DNA of 64,000 nt from Rhizobium sp. NLR16a (GCF_017948245.1 NZ_CP072865.1:1637501-1701500); one strand, 5' to 3'; positions 29,173 to 40,390 are shown, counted from the first letter of the stretch. The notes: generated by a model not told the origin, from the sequence alone. Program-made: numbers and translations.

Positions 29173-29275
29173 CGCCTATGGAAATATCCGAATTCGGCTA
29201 TCATGCCTCGCATGGAAGAAGACGGTTGGCGGGCGCTTTCGCTGAAGCAGTTCCGCACGGTCACGGGGGCTTTCC

Positions 29276-29794
29276 ATGAATATGACATTTCTCAAGCTGT
29301 TTGCCGTTGGGCTCGCTGCCGGCGTCACTCCGCATGACGCGGCACTCGCGCAATCTGCGGGCTGCGCGATCTCGCGCGATGGTGGTGCCCGCCAGACGCT
29401 CAGTTGCCCCGGCGGCGTCAAGGTGACGGCGGAGGCCGGTGCGTCTTTCCGGCTCTCCGACCGCAATCGTGACGGCAGTCCCGATTCGGCGTCGCTGCGA
29501 CGCAAGGCCATCCTCGTCGATGTCGACGGCAGTCAGCACGCCGGTGGTTTCCAGGTGGTGACACCGCAGGCGATCGCTGCCGTGCGCGGCACACAATGGG
29601 CTGTCGACGCCGCAGGCGACAAGACCTCGGTCCTCGTCATCAGAGGCAGCGTGGCCGTCCGCCGGCCTGCCGGCGAGCCGGTGGTGCTGTCACCGGGCGA
29701 GGGCGTCGATGTCAGCAGCGGAACCGAGCCGCTGGTTGTGCGCCGCTGGCCAGCACCGCGTGTCGCCGCCCTTCTCGCCCGGCTCGGCCAATAA
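29276..29794 (+). CDS. FecR-domain periplasmic protein
   Basis: The 172-residue protein has a signal peptide (MTFLKLFAVGLAAG, ending AALAQ) and a FecR domain (FQVVTPQAIAAVRGTQWAVD, SVLVIRGSVAVRR, LSPGEGVDV). The gene ends five bases before the CHASE2-cyclase start. This FecR plus CHASE2-cyclase pairing recurs in proteobacteria and suggests the FecR protein feeds a periplasmic signal to the cyclase sensor domain. Confidence 0.85.
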   Translation: MNMTFLKLFAVGLAAGVTPHDAALAQSAGCAISRDGGARQTLSCPGGVKVTAEAGASFRLSDRNRDGSPDSASLRRKAILVDVDGSQHAGGFQVVTPQAIAAVRGTQWAVDAAGDKTSVLVIRGSVAVRRPAGEPVVLSPGEGVDVSSGTEPLVVRRWPAPRVAALLARLGQ

Positions 29795-29799
29795 ATGCC

Positions 29800-31656
29800 A
29801 TGAGTCATCGCCTGCTGACTGTGATCGCGCTGCTGGTCGCCGGTCTTTGGGGCGCGGCGCTCGGCTATCTCAATCTCAATGGCGGGATAGGCCTTCTCGA
29901 TCGGATGGAGGCCTCGCTTGCCGACATTCGCAGCATCGTCGTCGGAGCGAAGACGCCGCCTCCCGTCGTCTCGATCATCGCGATCGACGACCGTACGGCG
30001 GCGGCCCACGGCTATCCCCTGGACCGGGCGACGCTGGCGCGTCTGGTCAATGCAATCAACGCTATGAAGCCGAAAGCTCTGGCGCTCGACATCCTGCTCT
30101 TCGATCCGGGACCGGAGGGGGGCGATGCAGCACTGACCGCTGCCCTTGGAGAGGGACCGAGCGTGATTGCGGCGGCGGCCACCTTTGCGCAGAGCCGGCA
30201 GCAGGTCACCGACTTGGCGGACGATCCGCTTGCCGCCATCCCCGAGGCAGATCAGCTTCTCTTGCCGCTTCCCCGCTTTGCCAGCGCGGCCGCAGTCGGT
30301 GTCGTCAATGTCGCCACCGACCAGACCGGCACGCCGCGTTTCATTCCACTTATCTCGCGCGCCGCAGACCGGCTGGATCCGGCTTTTCCGCTGCGAGCCG
30401 CCTCGGTGGCGCTCGGTGTCGACCCAACGATTGAGCGCGATGCGATCATGCTCGGAGTATTGCGCATTCCCACGGATATGGGCCAGCGCCTGCCGGTGAC
30501 CTTCTATGGCCGGCGCGGCAGCATCGCCACGTCAAGCGCCGCCGATGCGCTCGAAGGCAAGCTGGCGGCGGATGCGGTGACCGGCCGCATCGTCGTCATC
30601 GGCTCGACCGTCACCGGCGGCGGCGACGTCTTCCCGACGCCGTTCGATCCCGTCATGCCGGGCGTCGAAGTGATGTCGACCGCGATCACCCATCTCGTCA
30701 CCGGCGACGGCATGGTGCGGGACCACAGGACCAGGCTGATCGATGCCGGCACCGCCGTCGGGCTGTCGGTCATGCTGGTTTCGCTGACCGCCTGGCGGCG
30801 CAGTGCTGCGGGCTACGCCATCATCGTGCTGGCGCTGATCGTCTGGGCGATGCTCAATCTGGCGGCCTTTGCGCATGGCTATTGGCTGAGTGCCGCCCTG
30901 CCGATTGCCGCAGCGCTGCCGCCGGCGCTGATCTTCGGCGCAGCCGAGCTCTGGCTCGACCGCGGCCGCGCCCGCCATTTCGCCGAACAGAGCGCGCTAC
31001 TGCAGCGCATCGAGGCGCCGGGCCTCGGCGAATGGCTGGCGCGCCATCCGAATTTCCTTGCCGCGCCGGTGCGCCAGAACGCGGCCGTCGTCTTCATCGA
31101 TCTCTCGGGCTTCACCGGCCTCAGCGAAAATGTAGGACCGGTCAAGGTGAGCGAGGTGCTGAGCGGCTTTTTCGAAATCATCGACGAGGAGGCACGCGCT
31201 CATGGCGGCGCCATCACCAGCTTCATGGGCGACGGGGCGATGATCCTGTTTGGCCTACCGGAAGCCGCCGCCGACGATGCCGCCCGAGCCATCGACTGCG
31301 CGGTCAGGCTCTGCGAGCGCACCCGCGCCTGGCTTCGAACGCAGGGGGGCTTTGCCGGGAAGAACATCGGTTTCAAGGTTGGCGCCCATTGCGGGCCGAT
31401 CGTCGCCTCGCGGCTCGGCTCCGGCGACAGGCAGCAGATCACGGCGGCGGGCGATACGGTGAACGTCGGAAGCCGCCTGATGGAGGTTGCCGCCCGCCAT
31501 GGCGTGGAGTTGGCGCTCAGCGCCGAAATCGTCGGCGCCGCAGGCCCGGACAGCGTGCTCCTCAAATCAGGCCGGATCGAAGGGCCGCTGGAAACGGAAC
31601 TGCGCGGCCGGACGAGCCATATCGACGCCTGGCTGTGGCGCAGCCGCGCGCTTTGA
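29800..31656 (+). CDS. CHASE2-domain adenylate/guanylate cyclase
   Basis: The 618-residue integral-membrane protein has an N-terminal TM, a periplasmic CHASE2 sensor (about 35-310) and three closely spaced TMs (about 325-390). A cytosolic class III cyclase domain (about 425-600) has VVFIDLSGFTGLSE (metal Asp), FMGDGAMILFG (second Asp) and GDTVNVGSRLMEVAA (Asn/Arg transition-state region). It makes cAMP (or cGMP) in response to a periplasmic signal. Coupled to the preceding FecR gene. Confidence 0.9.
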   Translation: MSHRLLTVIALLVAGLWGAALGYLNLNGGIGLLDRMEASLADIRSIVVGAKTPPPVVSIIAIDDRTAAAHGYPLDRATLARLVNAINAMKPKALALDILLFDPGPEGGDAALTAALGEGPSVIAAAATFAQSRQQVTDLADDPLAAIPEADQLLLPLPRFASAAAVGVVNVATDQTGTPRFIPLISRAADRLDPAFPLRAASVALGVDPTIERDAIMLGVLRIPTDMGQRLPVTFYGRRGSIATSSAADALEGKLAADAVTGRIVVIGSTVTGGGDVFPTPFDPVMPGVEVMSTAITHLVTGDGMVRDHRTRLIDAGTAVGLSVMLVSLTAWRRSAAGYAIIVLALIVWAMLNLAAFAHGYWLSAALPIAAALPPALIFGAAELWLDRGRARHFAEQSALLQRIEAPGLGEWLARHPNFLAAPVRQNAAVVFIDLSGFTGLSENVGPVKVSEVLSGFFEIIDEEARAHGGAITSFMGDGAMILFGLPEAAADDAARAIDCAVRLCERTRAWLRTQGGFAGKNIGFKVGAHCGPIVASRLGSGDRQQITAAGDTVNVGSRLMEVAARHGVELALSAEIVGAAGPDSVLLKSGRIEGPLETELRGRTSHIDAWLWRSRAL

Positions 31657-31753
31657 CAATCGCCGCGGGAGCGGCTAGGAACGGCGCAAACACCTGCCGG
31701 CTGGCTCCGGCCATGGCGCATTTCGCGCCTGAAAGCTCCGAAAGATCGAACTC

Positions 31754-33709
31754 ATGACAGAATTCAACGGCGTCGTTCCGGCGATCGCCAAGGCGTTGCA
31801 GAAGCGCGGTTACGCCGAACTTACCCCGGTACAGCAGGCGATGCTCGATCCGGCGCTTGCCGCTTCGGACGCGCTGGTCTCCGCCCAGACCGGCTCCGGC
31901 AAGACCGTCGCCTTCGGATTGGCACTGGCGCCGACGCTTCTCGACGGTAGCGAGCGCTTCGGTGCTGCCGGCGCCCCGCTTGCGCTGGTCATCGCGCCGA
32001 CGCGGGAGCTTGCCCTGCAGGTGAAGCGCGAACTTGAATGGCTTTATGAAATGACCGGCGCGGTGATCGCCAGCTGCGTCGGCGGCATGGACATCCGCAG
32101 CGAGCGCCGCTCGCTCGAGCGCGGGGCTCATATCGTCGTCGGCACGCCCGGCCGACTCTGCGACCACATCCGCCGACACGCACTCGACATGTCGCAGCTG
32201 AAGGCCGCCGTGCTCGACGAGGCCGACGAGATGCTCGACCTCGGCTTCCGCGAGGACCTGGAATTCATCCTCGATTCGGCACCGGACGAGCGCCGGACGT
32301 TGATGTTTTCGGCAACCGTGCCGGCGGCAATCGCCAGACTCGCCAAGAGCTACCAGCGCAACGCCGTGCGCATCAGCACCGCGGCCGAGGAAAAGCAGCA
32401 TGTCGATATCGAATATCGCGCCCTTGTCGTTGCCCCGAGCGACCGCGAGAACGCGATCATCAACGTGCTGCGCTATTACGAAGCGACCAACGCCATCGTC
32501 TTCTGTTCGACGCGTGCCGCCGTCAATCATCTGACCGCGCGCTTCAACAACCGCAATTTCTCCGTCGTGGCGCTGTCCGGCGAGCTGACGCAGAACGAGC
32601 GCAGCCACGCGCTGCAGGCGATGCGTGACGGCCGCGCCCGCGTCTGCATCGCAACCGACGTCGCCGCCCGCGGCATCGACCTGCCGGGCCTCGATCTCGT
32701 CATTCATGCCGACCTGCCGACCAATCCGGAAACCCTATTGCACCGCAGCGGCCGTACCGGCCGGGCCGGGCGCAAGGGCATCAGCGCCATGATCGTGCCG
32801 CTGAGTGCAAGGCGCAAGGCCGAGCGTTTGCTGGAGAATGCCGGCATTTCGGCGGCCTGGGCGCGGCCGCCGTCGGCCGAAGAGGTGAACGAGCGCGACG
32901 ACGAGCGGCTGCTTGCCGACCCGGTCTTTCACGACGCGCCGCAGGAGGAAGAACAGAAGCTGGTGCAGCAGCTTCTCGCGAGCCACGGCGCCGACAAGCT
33001 CGCTGCCGCTTTCCTGCGTCTCTACCGCACCAACCGTTCGGCGCCGGAAGATCTGATTGAGGTTACCGTTCAGGACGATCGCAGCCGTAAGCGCCGCGAC
33101 AATGCCGCCCCCTTCGAGCCGGCGCAAAAGGGCCCGCGCGAAGATTTCGGCCCGAGCGTCTGGTTCTCCGTCTCGGTCGGGCGCAAGCAGAATGCCGAGC
33201 CGCGCTGGCTGATCCCGATGCTCTGCCGCAACGGCAACGTCACGAAGCGCGAGATCGGCGCGATCAAGATGCAGCCCGAGGAAACCTATGTGGAGATCGC
33301 GGCAGCGAGCGCCGAGAGCTTCCTGAATGCGATCGGACCGAACAAGGCGCTCGAACGCGGCATCCGCGTGACGAGGCTCGCCGGCACGCCGGATTTCAGC
33401 CGCGCGCCATCACCGAAACCCTATGCCGGCAAGGCATCCCGTGACGAACGGCCGGGCGAGGCGTTCCGCGACGAACGGCCGAAGAAAAAGTTCGGCAAGG
33501 GTTCGGGCGGCGGTTATGCCGCAGCCGAGAATGGCGGCGGGGAACGGCGCGACGCCAAGCCCTGGAACAAAATGGCCGGCAAGCCCGGCTACGATGGCGC
33601 GAAATCCGACAAGCCAAGATATGACAAGCCGAAATTCGACGGCGGCAAGCATGAGGGCAAGGGCGGCGCTGGGTCGAAAGGCAAATTCTCGAAGAAGAAG
33701 CCCGGCTGA
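31754..33709 (+). CDS. DEAD-box RNA helicase with DbpA-type RNA-binding domain
   Basis: The 651-residue protein has the complete helicase core: Q motif GYAELTPVQQAML, I AQTGSGKT, Ia APTRELALQ, II LDEADEMLDLGF, III SAT, V ATDVAARGIDLP and VI HRSGRTGRAGR. A DbpA-like RNA-recognition domain follows (about 455-540, PSVWFSVSVGRK and REIGAIKM), then a Lys/Gly/Asp-rich disordered tail. The role is probably in ribosome assembly or mRNA decay at low temperature (CsdA/DeaD-like). It is cytosolic. Confidence 0.93.
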   Translation: MTEFNGVVPAIAKALQKRGYAELTPVQQAMLDPALAASDALVSAQTGSGKTVAFGLALAPTLLDGSERFGAAGAPLALVIAPTRELALQVKRELEWLYEMTGAVIASCVGGMDIRSERRSLERGAHIVVGTPGRLCDHIRRHALDMSQLKAAVLDEADEMLDLGFREDLEFILDSAPDERRTLMFSATVPAAIARLAKSYQRNAVRISTAAEEKQHVDIEYRALVVAPSDRENAIINVLRYYEATNAIVFCSTRAAVNHLTARFNNRNFSVVALSGELTQNERSHALQAMRDGRARVCIATDVAARGIDLPGLDLVIHADLPTNPETLLHRSGRTGRAGRKGISAMIVPLSARRKAERLLENAGISAAWARPPSAEEVNERDDERLLADPVFHDAPQEEEQKLVQQLLASHGADKLAAAFLRLYRTNRSAPEDLIEVTVQDDRSRKRRDNAAPFEPAQKGPREDFGPSVWFSVSVGRKQNAEPRWLIPMLCRNGNVTKREIGAIKMQPEETYVEIAAASAESFLNAIGPNKALERGIRVTRLAGTPDFSRAPSPKPYAGKASRDERPGEAFRDERPKKKFGKGSGGGYAAAENGGGERRDAKPWNKMAGKPGYDGAKSDKPRYDKPKFDGGKHEGKGGAGSKGKFSKKKPG

Positions 33710-33753
33710 TTGTGATCGCCACGTGATTTCTTGACCGGCAGGATCAGACGACG

Positions 33754-34413
33754 ATGAAACGCTCCGGCATATGTCGCGTCGATCCGGCCGCCTTCGTCAA
33801 GGCCAATCTGCCGATCTCAGCAGTCCCCTCTATCCCCGAGATCCTGCTCCACACTGCTGGGCCTGCGAGCGGCCTCTGGCGGATTGCCGTTCGCGGAGAA
33901 GCCAATCCGCCGCCTTACTGGGCCTATCCCTGGGCCGGCGGCGCCGTGCTTGCCCGTTATCTGCTCGACCGGCCGGAAATCGTTGCCGGCCGACGCGTCC
34001 TCGATCTCGGCGCCGGCTCCGGGCTAGTCGCGATCGCTGCAGCGAAGGCTGGAGCAGCAATGGTGACGGCGGTCGATGTCGATGCCAATGCGATTGCCGC
34101 GATCGGTCTCAACGCGGCAATCAATGACGTGACCATCTCGGCAGTCGCCGCCGATATCCTCGATGCGCCGCCGCCGGAAGCGGCTGATCTCATTGTGGTG
34201 GGCGATCTTTTCTATGATCCCTCGCTTGCCCTGCGGGTGATGGCTTTCTTGCGGCTTTGCCGGGCAAGCGGCATCGAGGTGCTGGTCGGCGATCCTGAGC
34301 GGGCCTATTTGCCGGATCGAGAACTCCGGCGAATCTCGACACAGGCGGTCGCGGACTTCGGCGCGGCCGCGAGCGGTAGCGCGGTGCAAGCGGGCGTTTT
34401 TTCGCTCTCCTGA
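33754..34413 (+). CDS. class I SAM methyltransferase (ETFB lysine methyltransferase-like)
   Basis: The 219-residue protein has the hallmark PPYWAYPWAGG of the family-16 lysine methyltransferases. The SAM motif I is VLDLGAGSGLVAIAAAKAG, and VVGDLFYDPSL is the post-II motif. Known relatives methylate the electron-transfer flavoprotein beta subunit or L11-like targets. The target here is inferred from family only. Confidence 0.83.
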   Translation: MKRSGICRVDPAAFVKANLPISAVPSIPEILLHTAGPASGLWRIAVRGEANPPPYWAYPWAGGAVLARYLLDRPEIVAGRRVLDLGAGSGLVAIAAAKAGAAMVTAVDVDANAIAAIGLNAAINDVTISAVAADILDAPPPEAADLIVVGDLFYDPSLALRVMAFLRLCRASGIEVLVGDPERAYLPDRELRRISTQAVADFGAAASGSAVQAGVFSLS

Positions 34414-34429
34414 TCGGGAAGAGGCGAGA

Positions 34430-35653
34430 CTATACGAGAAGATCCGGCCGCAATAGCAAGACCGGGCAGGCTGCTCCGGCCGGCAGTTCCGGCGCATGCG
34501 GCGGGCGGATAATGAGGCAGTCGGCTTGCGCAAACACCTTCATCATCGAGGAATCCTGCTTGCCGAACGGTTCGGCCAGCCAGTTTCCGGTCGTGGATTT
34601 CGCAAGCCTCGCCCTGATATAGTCCTGCCGGTGATCGTTGGCGCGCAGGGTGACGGCGGCCTCCAACGTCGTCTCACGTCGCACCGGCGGCAGGGAGGCG
34701 AGCTTGCGGATCAGCGGCTCGAGGAACAGCAGCGAACAGACGAGGCTTGAGACCGGATTGCCGGGCAGGCCGAGCACATGGGTTTCGCCGAAGCTTCCGA
34801 CCATCAGCGGCTTGCCGGGGCGCATGGCGATGCGCCAGAAGTCGAGCTGCATGCCGGCGTCGATCAGCGTGACCTGCACCAGATCATGATCGCCGACCGA
34901 CGCGCCGCCGAGCGTAACGATGACATCGGCCTTGGCATCCCGGGCCCTGTCGACCGCCGCGGTAATTTCTGCCTTATCGTCCGGCACGATGCCGAGATCG
35001 AGCACATCGGCGCCGGCTTTGCGGGCAAGGGCTGCGATACCGAAGGTATTGGAGGCGATGATCTGCGAAGGTCCGGGCTTGCTTCCGGGCGGCAGCAGTT
35101 CGTCGCCGGTTGCGAGGATGGCAATCAGCGGGCGCTTGAGAACCTCGACATCGGGCCGGTTCATGCCGGCCGCGACCGTCAGCCGGGAGAAATCGAGCAC
35201 GGTGCCGGCAGGCAGCACCGCTTCACCTTCGGCGAAATCCTGACCGCGGGGGCGCACATGCTGGCCCTGCCGCACCGGGAAGGTGGTTCTGATGCCGCCG
35301 TCGATCTTCTCCGCATCCTCCTGCAGCAGGACGCTGTCGGCGCCTGGCGGAACAGGCGCGCCGGTGAAGATACGCACGGCCTCTCCCTGGCCCACGCTTC
35401 CCCCGAAGCCGTGGCCGGCGGATGACACGCCGATGACCCTCAACACGGCGCCCGGCTCCGGCGCGTCCTCCCGGCGCAGCGCGTAGCCATCCATGGCCGA
35501 GGCATTGAAGGGCGGCTGGGTCAGCCGCGCCGTCAAATCGGCGGCCAGCACACGGCCCTCAGCCTCGGCAAGCGGCAGCGTCTCAGACGCCGCGACAGGC
35601 TTGGCGCGGGAGAGCAGGCGGTCCAAGGCGTCGGCGACCGGCAGAAGGTTCAT
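34430..35653 (-). CDS. moeA: molybdopterin molybdenumtransferase
   Basis: Inserts molybdate into adenylylated molybdopterin, the last cofactor step. The 407-residue protein shows [41 protein letters not shown] and [13 protein letters not shown]. The start at 35653 overlaps the moaC stop (ATGA), so it is the last gene of the operon ppiD-trpD-trpC-moaC-moeA. Confidence 0.95.
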   Translation of the reverse strand: MNLLPVADALDRLLSRAKPVAASETLPLAEAEGRVLAADLTARLTQPPFNASAMDGYALRREDAPEPGAVLRVIGVSSAGHGFGGSVGQGEAVRIFTGAPVPPGADSVLLQEDAEKIDGGIRTTFPVRQGQHVRPRGQDFAEGEAVLPAGTVLDFSRLTVAAGMNRPDVEVLKRPLIAILATGDELLPPGSKPGPSQIIASNTFGIAALARKAGADVLDLGIVPDDKAEITAAVDRARDAKADVIVTLGGASVGDHDLVQVTLIDAGMQLDFWRIAMRPGKPLMVGSFGETHVLGLPGNPVSSLVCSLLFLEPLIRKLASLPPVRRETTLEAAVTLRANDHRQDYIRARLAKSTTGNWLAEPFGKQDSSMMKVFAQADCLIIRPPHAPELPAGAACPVLLLRPDLLV

Positions 35654-36147
35654 CTTGCCTCCGGATGACGGAAATCGCCTGATTTGCCGCCGGATTTTTC
35701 GAGCAGCCTGACGCCGCCGATCTCCATCGCCTTGTCGGAGGCCTTGGCCATGTCGTAGATCGTCAGGCAAGCGACCGAAACGGCGGTCAGCGCCTCCATC
35801 TCGACACCGGTCTTGCCAGTCAGTTTGGCGGTGGCAATGACGCGCAGGCCGGGCAGGGCGGAATCTTCCTCGATTTCGACCGTGACCTTGGTCAGCATCA
35901 GCGGATGGCAGAGCGGGATGAGATCGGCGGTGCGTTTTGCCGCCATGATGCCGGCAAGGCGCGCGGTGCCGATCACATCGCCTTTCTTGGCATTGCCCTG
36001 GCGGATGAGCGCGAGGGTTTCCGGCGCCATCTTCACATGGCCCTCGGCGGTGGCGATGCGCACCGTCTCGGCCTTATCGGAGACATCGACCATATGCGCC
36101 TCGCCGGAGGCATCGATATGGGTCAGGCCGGGCTTTGCGCCGCTCAT
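35650..36147 (-). CDS. moaC: cyclic pyranopterin monophosphate synthase
   Basis: Converts the MoaA product to cyclic pyranopterin monophosphate in molybdenum-cofactor synthesis. The 165-residue protein has [27 protein letters not shown] and [21 protein letters not shown]. The start [12 protein letters not shown] (36147) lies one base past the trpC stop, and its own stop overlaps moeA. Confidence 0.96.
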   Translation of the reverse strand: MSGAKPGLTHIDASGEAHMVDVSDKAETVRIATAEGHVKMAPETLALIRQGNAKKGDVIGTARLAGIMAAKRTADLIPLCHPLMLTKVTVEIEEDSALPGLRVIATAKLTGKTGVEMEALTAVSVACLTIYDMAKASDKAMEIGGVRLLEKSGGKSGDFRHPEAR

Positions 36148-36148
36148 A

Positions 36149-36961
36149 TCATTCGGCCGCGATGGCGGCTTCGCCAAAGAGCAGCGCACGGGTGGCGGCC
36201 GCCACGTCGTCCTTGCGCATCAGGCTTTCGCCGACAAGGAAGGTATTGATGTCGACGGCCTGCAGGCGCTGGCAATCGGCATGGGTGAAGATGCCGCTTT
36301 CGCCGACGAGCAGCCGGTCGGCCGGCACCATAGAGGCAAGCGTCTCGCTGACCGTCAGGCTGACGTCGAAAGTGCGCAGATTGCGGTTGTTGATGCCGAT
36401 AAGCGACGAGGATAGCTTCAGCGCCCGTTCCATTTCCGGCGCGTCGTGAACCTCGACCAGCACATCCATGCCGAGCGAGAAAGCTTCGTCCTGCAGACGC
36501 TCCGCATCGTCATCGCTCAGCGACGCCATGATCAGCAGAATGCAGTCGGCACCCCAGGCGCGCGCCTCGTGGACCTGATAGGTCTCGAACATGAAATCCT
36601 TGCGCAGCGCCGGCAGGGCGCAGGCAGCACGGGCCGCCGTCAGGAATTCCGGTGCACCCTGAAAGCTCGGCGTGTCGGTGAGCACGGACAGGCAGGCCGC
36701 GTCGCCGGCTTCATAGGCCTTTGCCAGCGCCGGCGGATCGAAGTCCGGGCGGATGAGCCCCTTGGATGGGCTTGCCTTTTTGATCTCCGCGATGAGACCG
36801 AACTGGCCGGCCTCACGCTTGGCAACAAGCGCCTTATGGAAACCGCGGGGCGCTGACTGATCGGCCTGCATCGCCTTTAAATCGGCAAGCGACACCGTCG
36901 CCTTGGCGGCGGCGATTTCCTCGCGCTTATAGAGTTCGATCTTCTTCAGGACATCGGTCAT
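36149..36961 (-). CDS. trpC: indole-3-glycerol phosphate synthase
   Basis: Ring-closes CdRP to indole-3-glycerol phosphate in tryptophan synthesis. The 270-residue monofunctional barrel has the [11 protein letters not shown] catalytic Lys region, [23 protein letters not shown] and VGESGIFTH. The start lies nine bases after the trpD stop, so the two genes form one unit. Confidence 0.96.
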   Translation of the reverse strand: MTDVLKKIELYKREEIAAAKATVSLADLKAMQADQSAPRGFHKALVAKREAGQFGLIAEIKKASPSKGLIRPDFDPPALAKAYEAGDAACLSVLTDTPSFQGAPEFLTAARAACALPALRKDFMFETYQVHEARAWGADCILLIMASLSDDDAERLQDEAFSLGMDVLVEVHDAPEMERALKLSSSLIGINNRNLRTFDVSLTVSETLASMVPADRLLVGESGIFTHADCQRLQAVDINTFLVGESLMRKDDVAAATRALLFGEAAIAAE

Positions 36962-36970
36962 CGGCCAATC

Positions 36971-37987
36971 CTAATCGATATCGTTGGAAACGGCGATGAG
37001 TTTGTCGAGGGCGAGCGCCGTGGCGCCGCTATCCAGCGAATGCGCAGCAAGCGCCATGCCGTCGCGGATCGTCTCGGCCTTGCCCGCGATGACCAGCGAG
37101 GCGGCGGCGTTGGCAAGCGAGACATCGCGATACGCATTCCGGGCGCCGCTCAGAACCTGCCGGAGCGCTGCGGCATTGGCGACACCGTCGCCGCCCTTGA
37201 TATCGGCGAGCACGCAGGGGCTGACGCCGAAATCGGGGGGCGACAGCTCGAAGCTGCGGATCTTGCCGTCTTCGAGCGCTGCGACCTTGGTGATGCCGGT
37301 CGTGGTGATTTCATCGAGGCCATCGCCATGGACTACCCAGACGCATTCCGAGCCAAGATCGCGCATGACTTCGGCGAGCGGCACCAGCCACTGCGGCGAG
37401 AAGACGCCGAGCAACTGGCGACGGACGCCGGCCGGATTGGAGAGCGGCCCAAGCAGGTTGAAGATGGTGCGCGTGCCGAGTTCAACGCGGGAGGGGCCGA
37501 CATGGCGCATGGCGGAATGATGCAGCTGGGCGAACATGAAGCCGACGCCGGCTTCCGCAATGCAGCGCGTGATGATCTCGGGACCGACATCGATATTGAC
37601 GCCGAGTGCGGCCAGATTGTCCGCCGCGCCCGATTTCGAGCTCAGCGCCCGATTGCCGTGTTTGGCGACGGGCACACCGGCGCCGGCCACGATCAGCGCC
37701 GCCAGCGTCGAAATATTATAGGTGCCGCTGGCGTCGCCGCCGGTGCCGACGATGTCGATCGCATCGGCCGGCGCCTCGACGGTCAGCATTTTCGACCGCA
37801 TCGTGGTGACGGCGCCGACGATCTCGTCGACGGTTTCGCCGCGCACGCGCAGCGCCATCAGGAAGCCACCGATCTGCGAGGGCGTTGCCTGGCCCGACAT
37901 CAGGATGTCGAAGGCGGCACGGGCCTCGTCACGCGTCAGCGGCTCGCGGCTCGCGGCCTTGGCCAGGAACGGCTTCAGATCGGTCAT
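36971..37987 (-). CDS. trpD: anthranilate phosphoribosyltransferase
   Basis: Joins anthranilate and PRPP. The 338-residue protein has the PRPP loop [28 protein letters not shown], and [18 protein letters not shown]. It follows the ppiD-like gene by eight bases. The grouping of late trp genes with moco genes is an alphaproteobacterial arrangement. Confidence 0.96.
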   Translation of the reverse strand: MTDLKPFLAKAASREPLTRDEARAAFDILMSGQATPSQIGGFLMALRVRGETVDEIVGAVTTMRSKMLTVEAPADAIDIVGTGGDASGTYNISTLAALIVAGAGVPVAKHGNRALSSKSGAADNLAALGVNIDVGPEIITRCIAEAGVGFMFAQLHHSAMRHVGPSRVELGTRTIFNLLGPLSNPAGVRRQLLGVFSPQWLVPLAEVMRDLGSECVWVVHGDGLDEITTTGITKVAALEDGKIRSFELSPPDFGVSPCVLADIKGGDGVANAAALRQVLSGARNAYRDVSLANAAASLVIAGKAETIRDGMALAAHSLDSGATALALDKLIAVSNDID

Positions 37988-37995
37988 AAAACCTC

Positions 37996-39888
37996 CTAGC
38001 GGACCGTCGCCTGTTCGGCGAGCGTCTGGTTGATCGAAGCCCCATACTGCGTCTGCAGGAGGTTGACCATCTGATCGAGAATATCATCGCCGGCGGCATT
38101 AGCCATGGCGGTGAGCTGGGCATCGCGGTTGTTCAGCACGTCGCTGGTCGGCTGGCTGTTGACCTCGGTGACCTTCATCAGGATCTGCGTCGAGGGATCG
38201 GCGCCGACCGCGCTCGCAACCGTATCGACCGGGCCGGAGAAGGCGGCCTTGACTGCGGCTCGTCCGAGAACCGGATCATCGGTGGAGCGGGTGATGCCGC
38301 TCTTGCTTTCGACGGCAATGCCGAGCGGCGCCGCGATATCGGCAAGGGCTACGCCCTTTTGCGCCTCGGCCTTCAATTCGTCGGCCTTCTTGGCGAGTTC
38401 GGCCTTCTGCTGCTCCGCCGTCCAGTCTTCGACGGCTTTCTCGCGCACCTCCGCGATCGGGCGGTCCCGGTCCGGTGTGATTTCGCGGACGTTGAACCAG
38501 ACATAGCCGTCATTGCCGATCGGAAGCGGAGAGGCATCGACGCCGACCTCGGTCTTGAAGGCTTCGCCGAGCAGCTGCTGCTTGGCGGGAAGATCCTTGA
38601 CCTCTTTGCCGTCCTTGTCGGCGCCGGTCGCATCGACGGCGTCGATGGTCACCGCCTTGAGCTTCAGCTGACCGGCGATATCTTCGAGCGTGGAGCCGCC
38701 GGCGCGCATATCCTCGATACGGTCATGAACATTGATCACTTCCTGAGAAGCGTTGGAGAGCGCCAGCTGCTTGCGGATGTCTTCCTTCACCTCGTCGAAA
38801 TTCTTGACAGTTTCCGGCTTGATGTTGGTGATGCGCAGGATGACCGGGCCGAACGAGCCGTCGACGACCGGCGTCGTGCCGCCATCCTTCGACACCGCAA
38901 AGGCGGCATCGGCGACGGCCTGGTCGGGAACCTTGTCCTTGGTGAACTCGCCGAGCAGCACGTCGCTTGCCGTCTTGCCCTGGTCGGTGACCAGCTGGTC
39001 GAAGCTGGTGCCGCTCTTCAGCGCCGTTTCGGCGGCGGTGGCGAGATCCTTGCTGGTGAAGGTCAGCTGTTCGATCGTCCGGCTTTCCGGCGTGCGATAA
39101 CTATCCTTGCCCTTCTCGAAAGCTTCGCGGATCTGGTCGTCGGTTACGGTCGCGGCATCGGCGATATCGGCCGGCTGCAGCTTGAGATAGGTGATCTTGC
39201 GATATTCCGGCGCGCGGTAGCGCTGCTTGACGCCTTCGAACCAGCTCGCCAGCACGTCATCGGCGGGGGCCTTGATCGGCTCGATATTTGCGTTGGTCAG
39301 CAGCAGATAGTCAACGCTGCGGCTTTCGTCGCCATAGAGCTTCAGTGCGTCGATCAGCGTCTTCGGCGCGGCAAAGCCGTTGGAAACGGCATCGACGATC
39401 TGGCTGCGGACGGCGACCTTGCTGCGCTCCTTGATGTAATCGTCCTGCCGGATGTTCGCATTGCGCAGGCGCGAAACGAACAGCTCGCGATCGAACTGGC
39501 CGTTGACGGCCTTGAAGGCCGGATCGTCGCCAATCAGCTGGGCGAGACGATCCTCGGACAATCCGAGGTTCATATCTTCGGCGAGCTGGTCGAGTGAGGC
39601 GCCGGCAACGAGCTGTGACAGCACCTGCTGCTCGATTCCGAAGGCGCGGGCCTGCTCGGGCGTAAGGCGCATGCCGAACTGCTGGCCGATGTTTGCCACC
39701 TGACGCTGATAGGCAAGCTGGAATTCGGTGACCCCCACCTTCTGATCGCCGACAGTCACGACCGTGGTGCTGCTGCCGCCTGATATCAGCTCGCGCGATA
39801 TGCCCCAGATGCCGAAAGAGGCCACCAGGAGAAGCAGGAGCAACTTGGCAACCCAGGTCTGAGCAGCTCTTCTCAGAAGATGGAACAT
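37996..39888 (-). CDS. ppiD: PpiD/SurA-type peptidylprolyl isomerase
   Basis: The 630-residue periplasmic chaperone is anchored by one N-terminal TM ([15 protein letters not shown]). The SurA_N domain ([26 protein letters not shown]) is followed by a parvulin-like middle section (about 230-390; [22 protein letters not shown]). It assists folding of exported proteins. The start [10 protein letters not shown] (39888) is standard. It is the promoter-proximal gene of the trpD-trpC-moaC-moeA operon. Confidence 0.9.
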   Translation of the reverse strand: MFHLLRRAAQTWVAKLLLLLLVASFGIWGISRELISGGSSTTVVTVGDQKVGVTEFQLAYQRQVANIGQQFGMRLTPEQARAFGIEQQVLSQLVAGASLDQLAEDMNLGLSEDRLAQLIGDDPAFKAVNGQFDRELFVSRLRNANIRQDDYIKERSKVAVRSQIVDAVSNGFAAPKTLIDALKLYGDESRSVDYLLLTNANIEPIKAPADDVLASWFEGVKQRYRAPEYRKITYLKLQPADIADAATVTDDQIREAFEKGKDSYRTPESRTIEQLTFTSKDLATAAETALKSGTSFDQLVTDQGKTASDVLLGEFTKDKVPDQAVADAAFAVSKDGGTTPVVDGSFGPVILRITNIKPETVKNFDEVKEDIRKQLALSNASQEVINVHDRIEDMRAGGSTLEDIAGQLKLKAVTIDAVDATGADKDGKEVKDLPAKQQLLGEAFKTEVGVDASPLPIGNDGYVWFNVREITPDRDRPIAEVREKAVEDWTAEQQKAELAKKADELKAEAQKGVALADIAAPLGIAVESKSGITRSTDDPVLGRAAVKAAFSGPVDTVASAVGADPSTQILMKVTEVNSQPTSDVLNNRDAQLTAMANAAGDDILDQMVNLLQTQYGASINQTLAEQATVR

Positions 39889-40051
39889 GGAAACGCAAAC
39901 CTCGCAGCATTTATTGACCCGCGCACGGGCAGACATTCGACGTTCCTTAAAACAAAGCCGACAGGAAATGAAGGGTTGTCACGCGAAAAGCTGCGGATGG
40001 CCGCGAGGGCGACGCAAGGCGTTGATGGCGAACAAAAGATCGGCTCCCGGC

Positions 40052-40079
40052 GGAACCTTTCGGGCCGCCATTTCGTTGA
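40052..40079 (+). promoter_or_regulatory. EcfG (RpoE2)-type general stress promoter
   Basis: GGAAC (40052-40056), a 17-base spacer and CGTTGA (40074-40079) match the rhizobial EcfG/RpoE2 consensus (GGAAC-N16/17-CGTT). It ends 29 bases before the ATG of the DUF883-like gene, which is the right position for a stress gene of this type. Confidence 0.75.
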
Positions 40080-40108
40080 AGCGGCATCCCATGAAACAGG
40101 AGCAGACC

Positions 40109-40390
40109 ATGGCAGAAATGAAAACCGCTTCCGCCGAATCCACCGCTGCGCGCGTCAAGGCGGATATCGCAGCAGACGATCTGTCGGCACAGGTCACGGC
40201 ACTCCGTGAAGATCTCTCCAGATTGACGGACAGTGTGCGGGCGCTGGGGCAGGGGGCAAAGTCGGTGGTTACGGACGAAGCTTCGCTGATGACGGAACGG
40301 CTGCGCGACAAGGTTCGCGAAGAACCGATCATGGCGCTCGCGATAACGGCAGGCGTAGCCTATCTTTTCGGCCTGCTGAGCCGCCGCTGA
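40109..40390 (+). CDS. DUF883/ElaB-YqjD-like membrane-anchored stress protein
   Basis: The 93-residue protein has a long helical, coiled-coil-prone N-terminal part (VTALREDLSRLTDSVRALG), a basic stretch and one C-terminal TM ending LFGLLSRR, the ElaB/YqjD arrangement. E. coli relatives tether ribosomes to the membrane in stationary phase. The ATG at 40109 has aggagc upstream; ATG 40091 is in frame but unlikely. It lies behind an EcfG-type promoter. Confidence 0.8.
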   Translation: MAEMKTASAESTAARVKADIAADDLSAQVTALREDLSRLTDSVRALGQGAKSVVTDEASLMTERLRDKVREEPIMALAITAGVAYLFGLLSRR

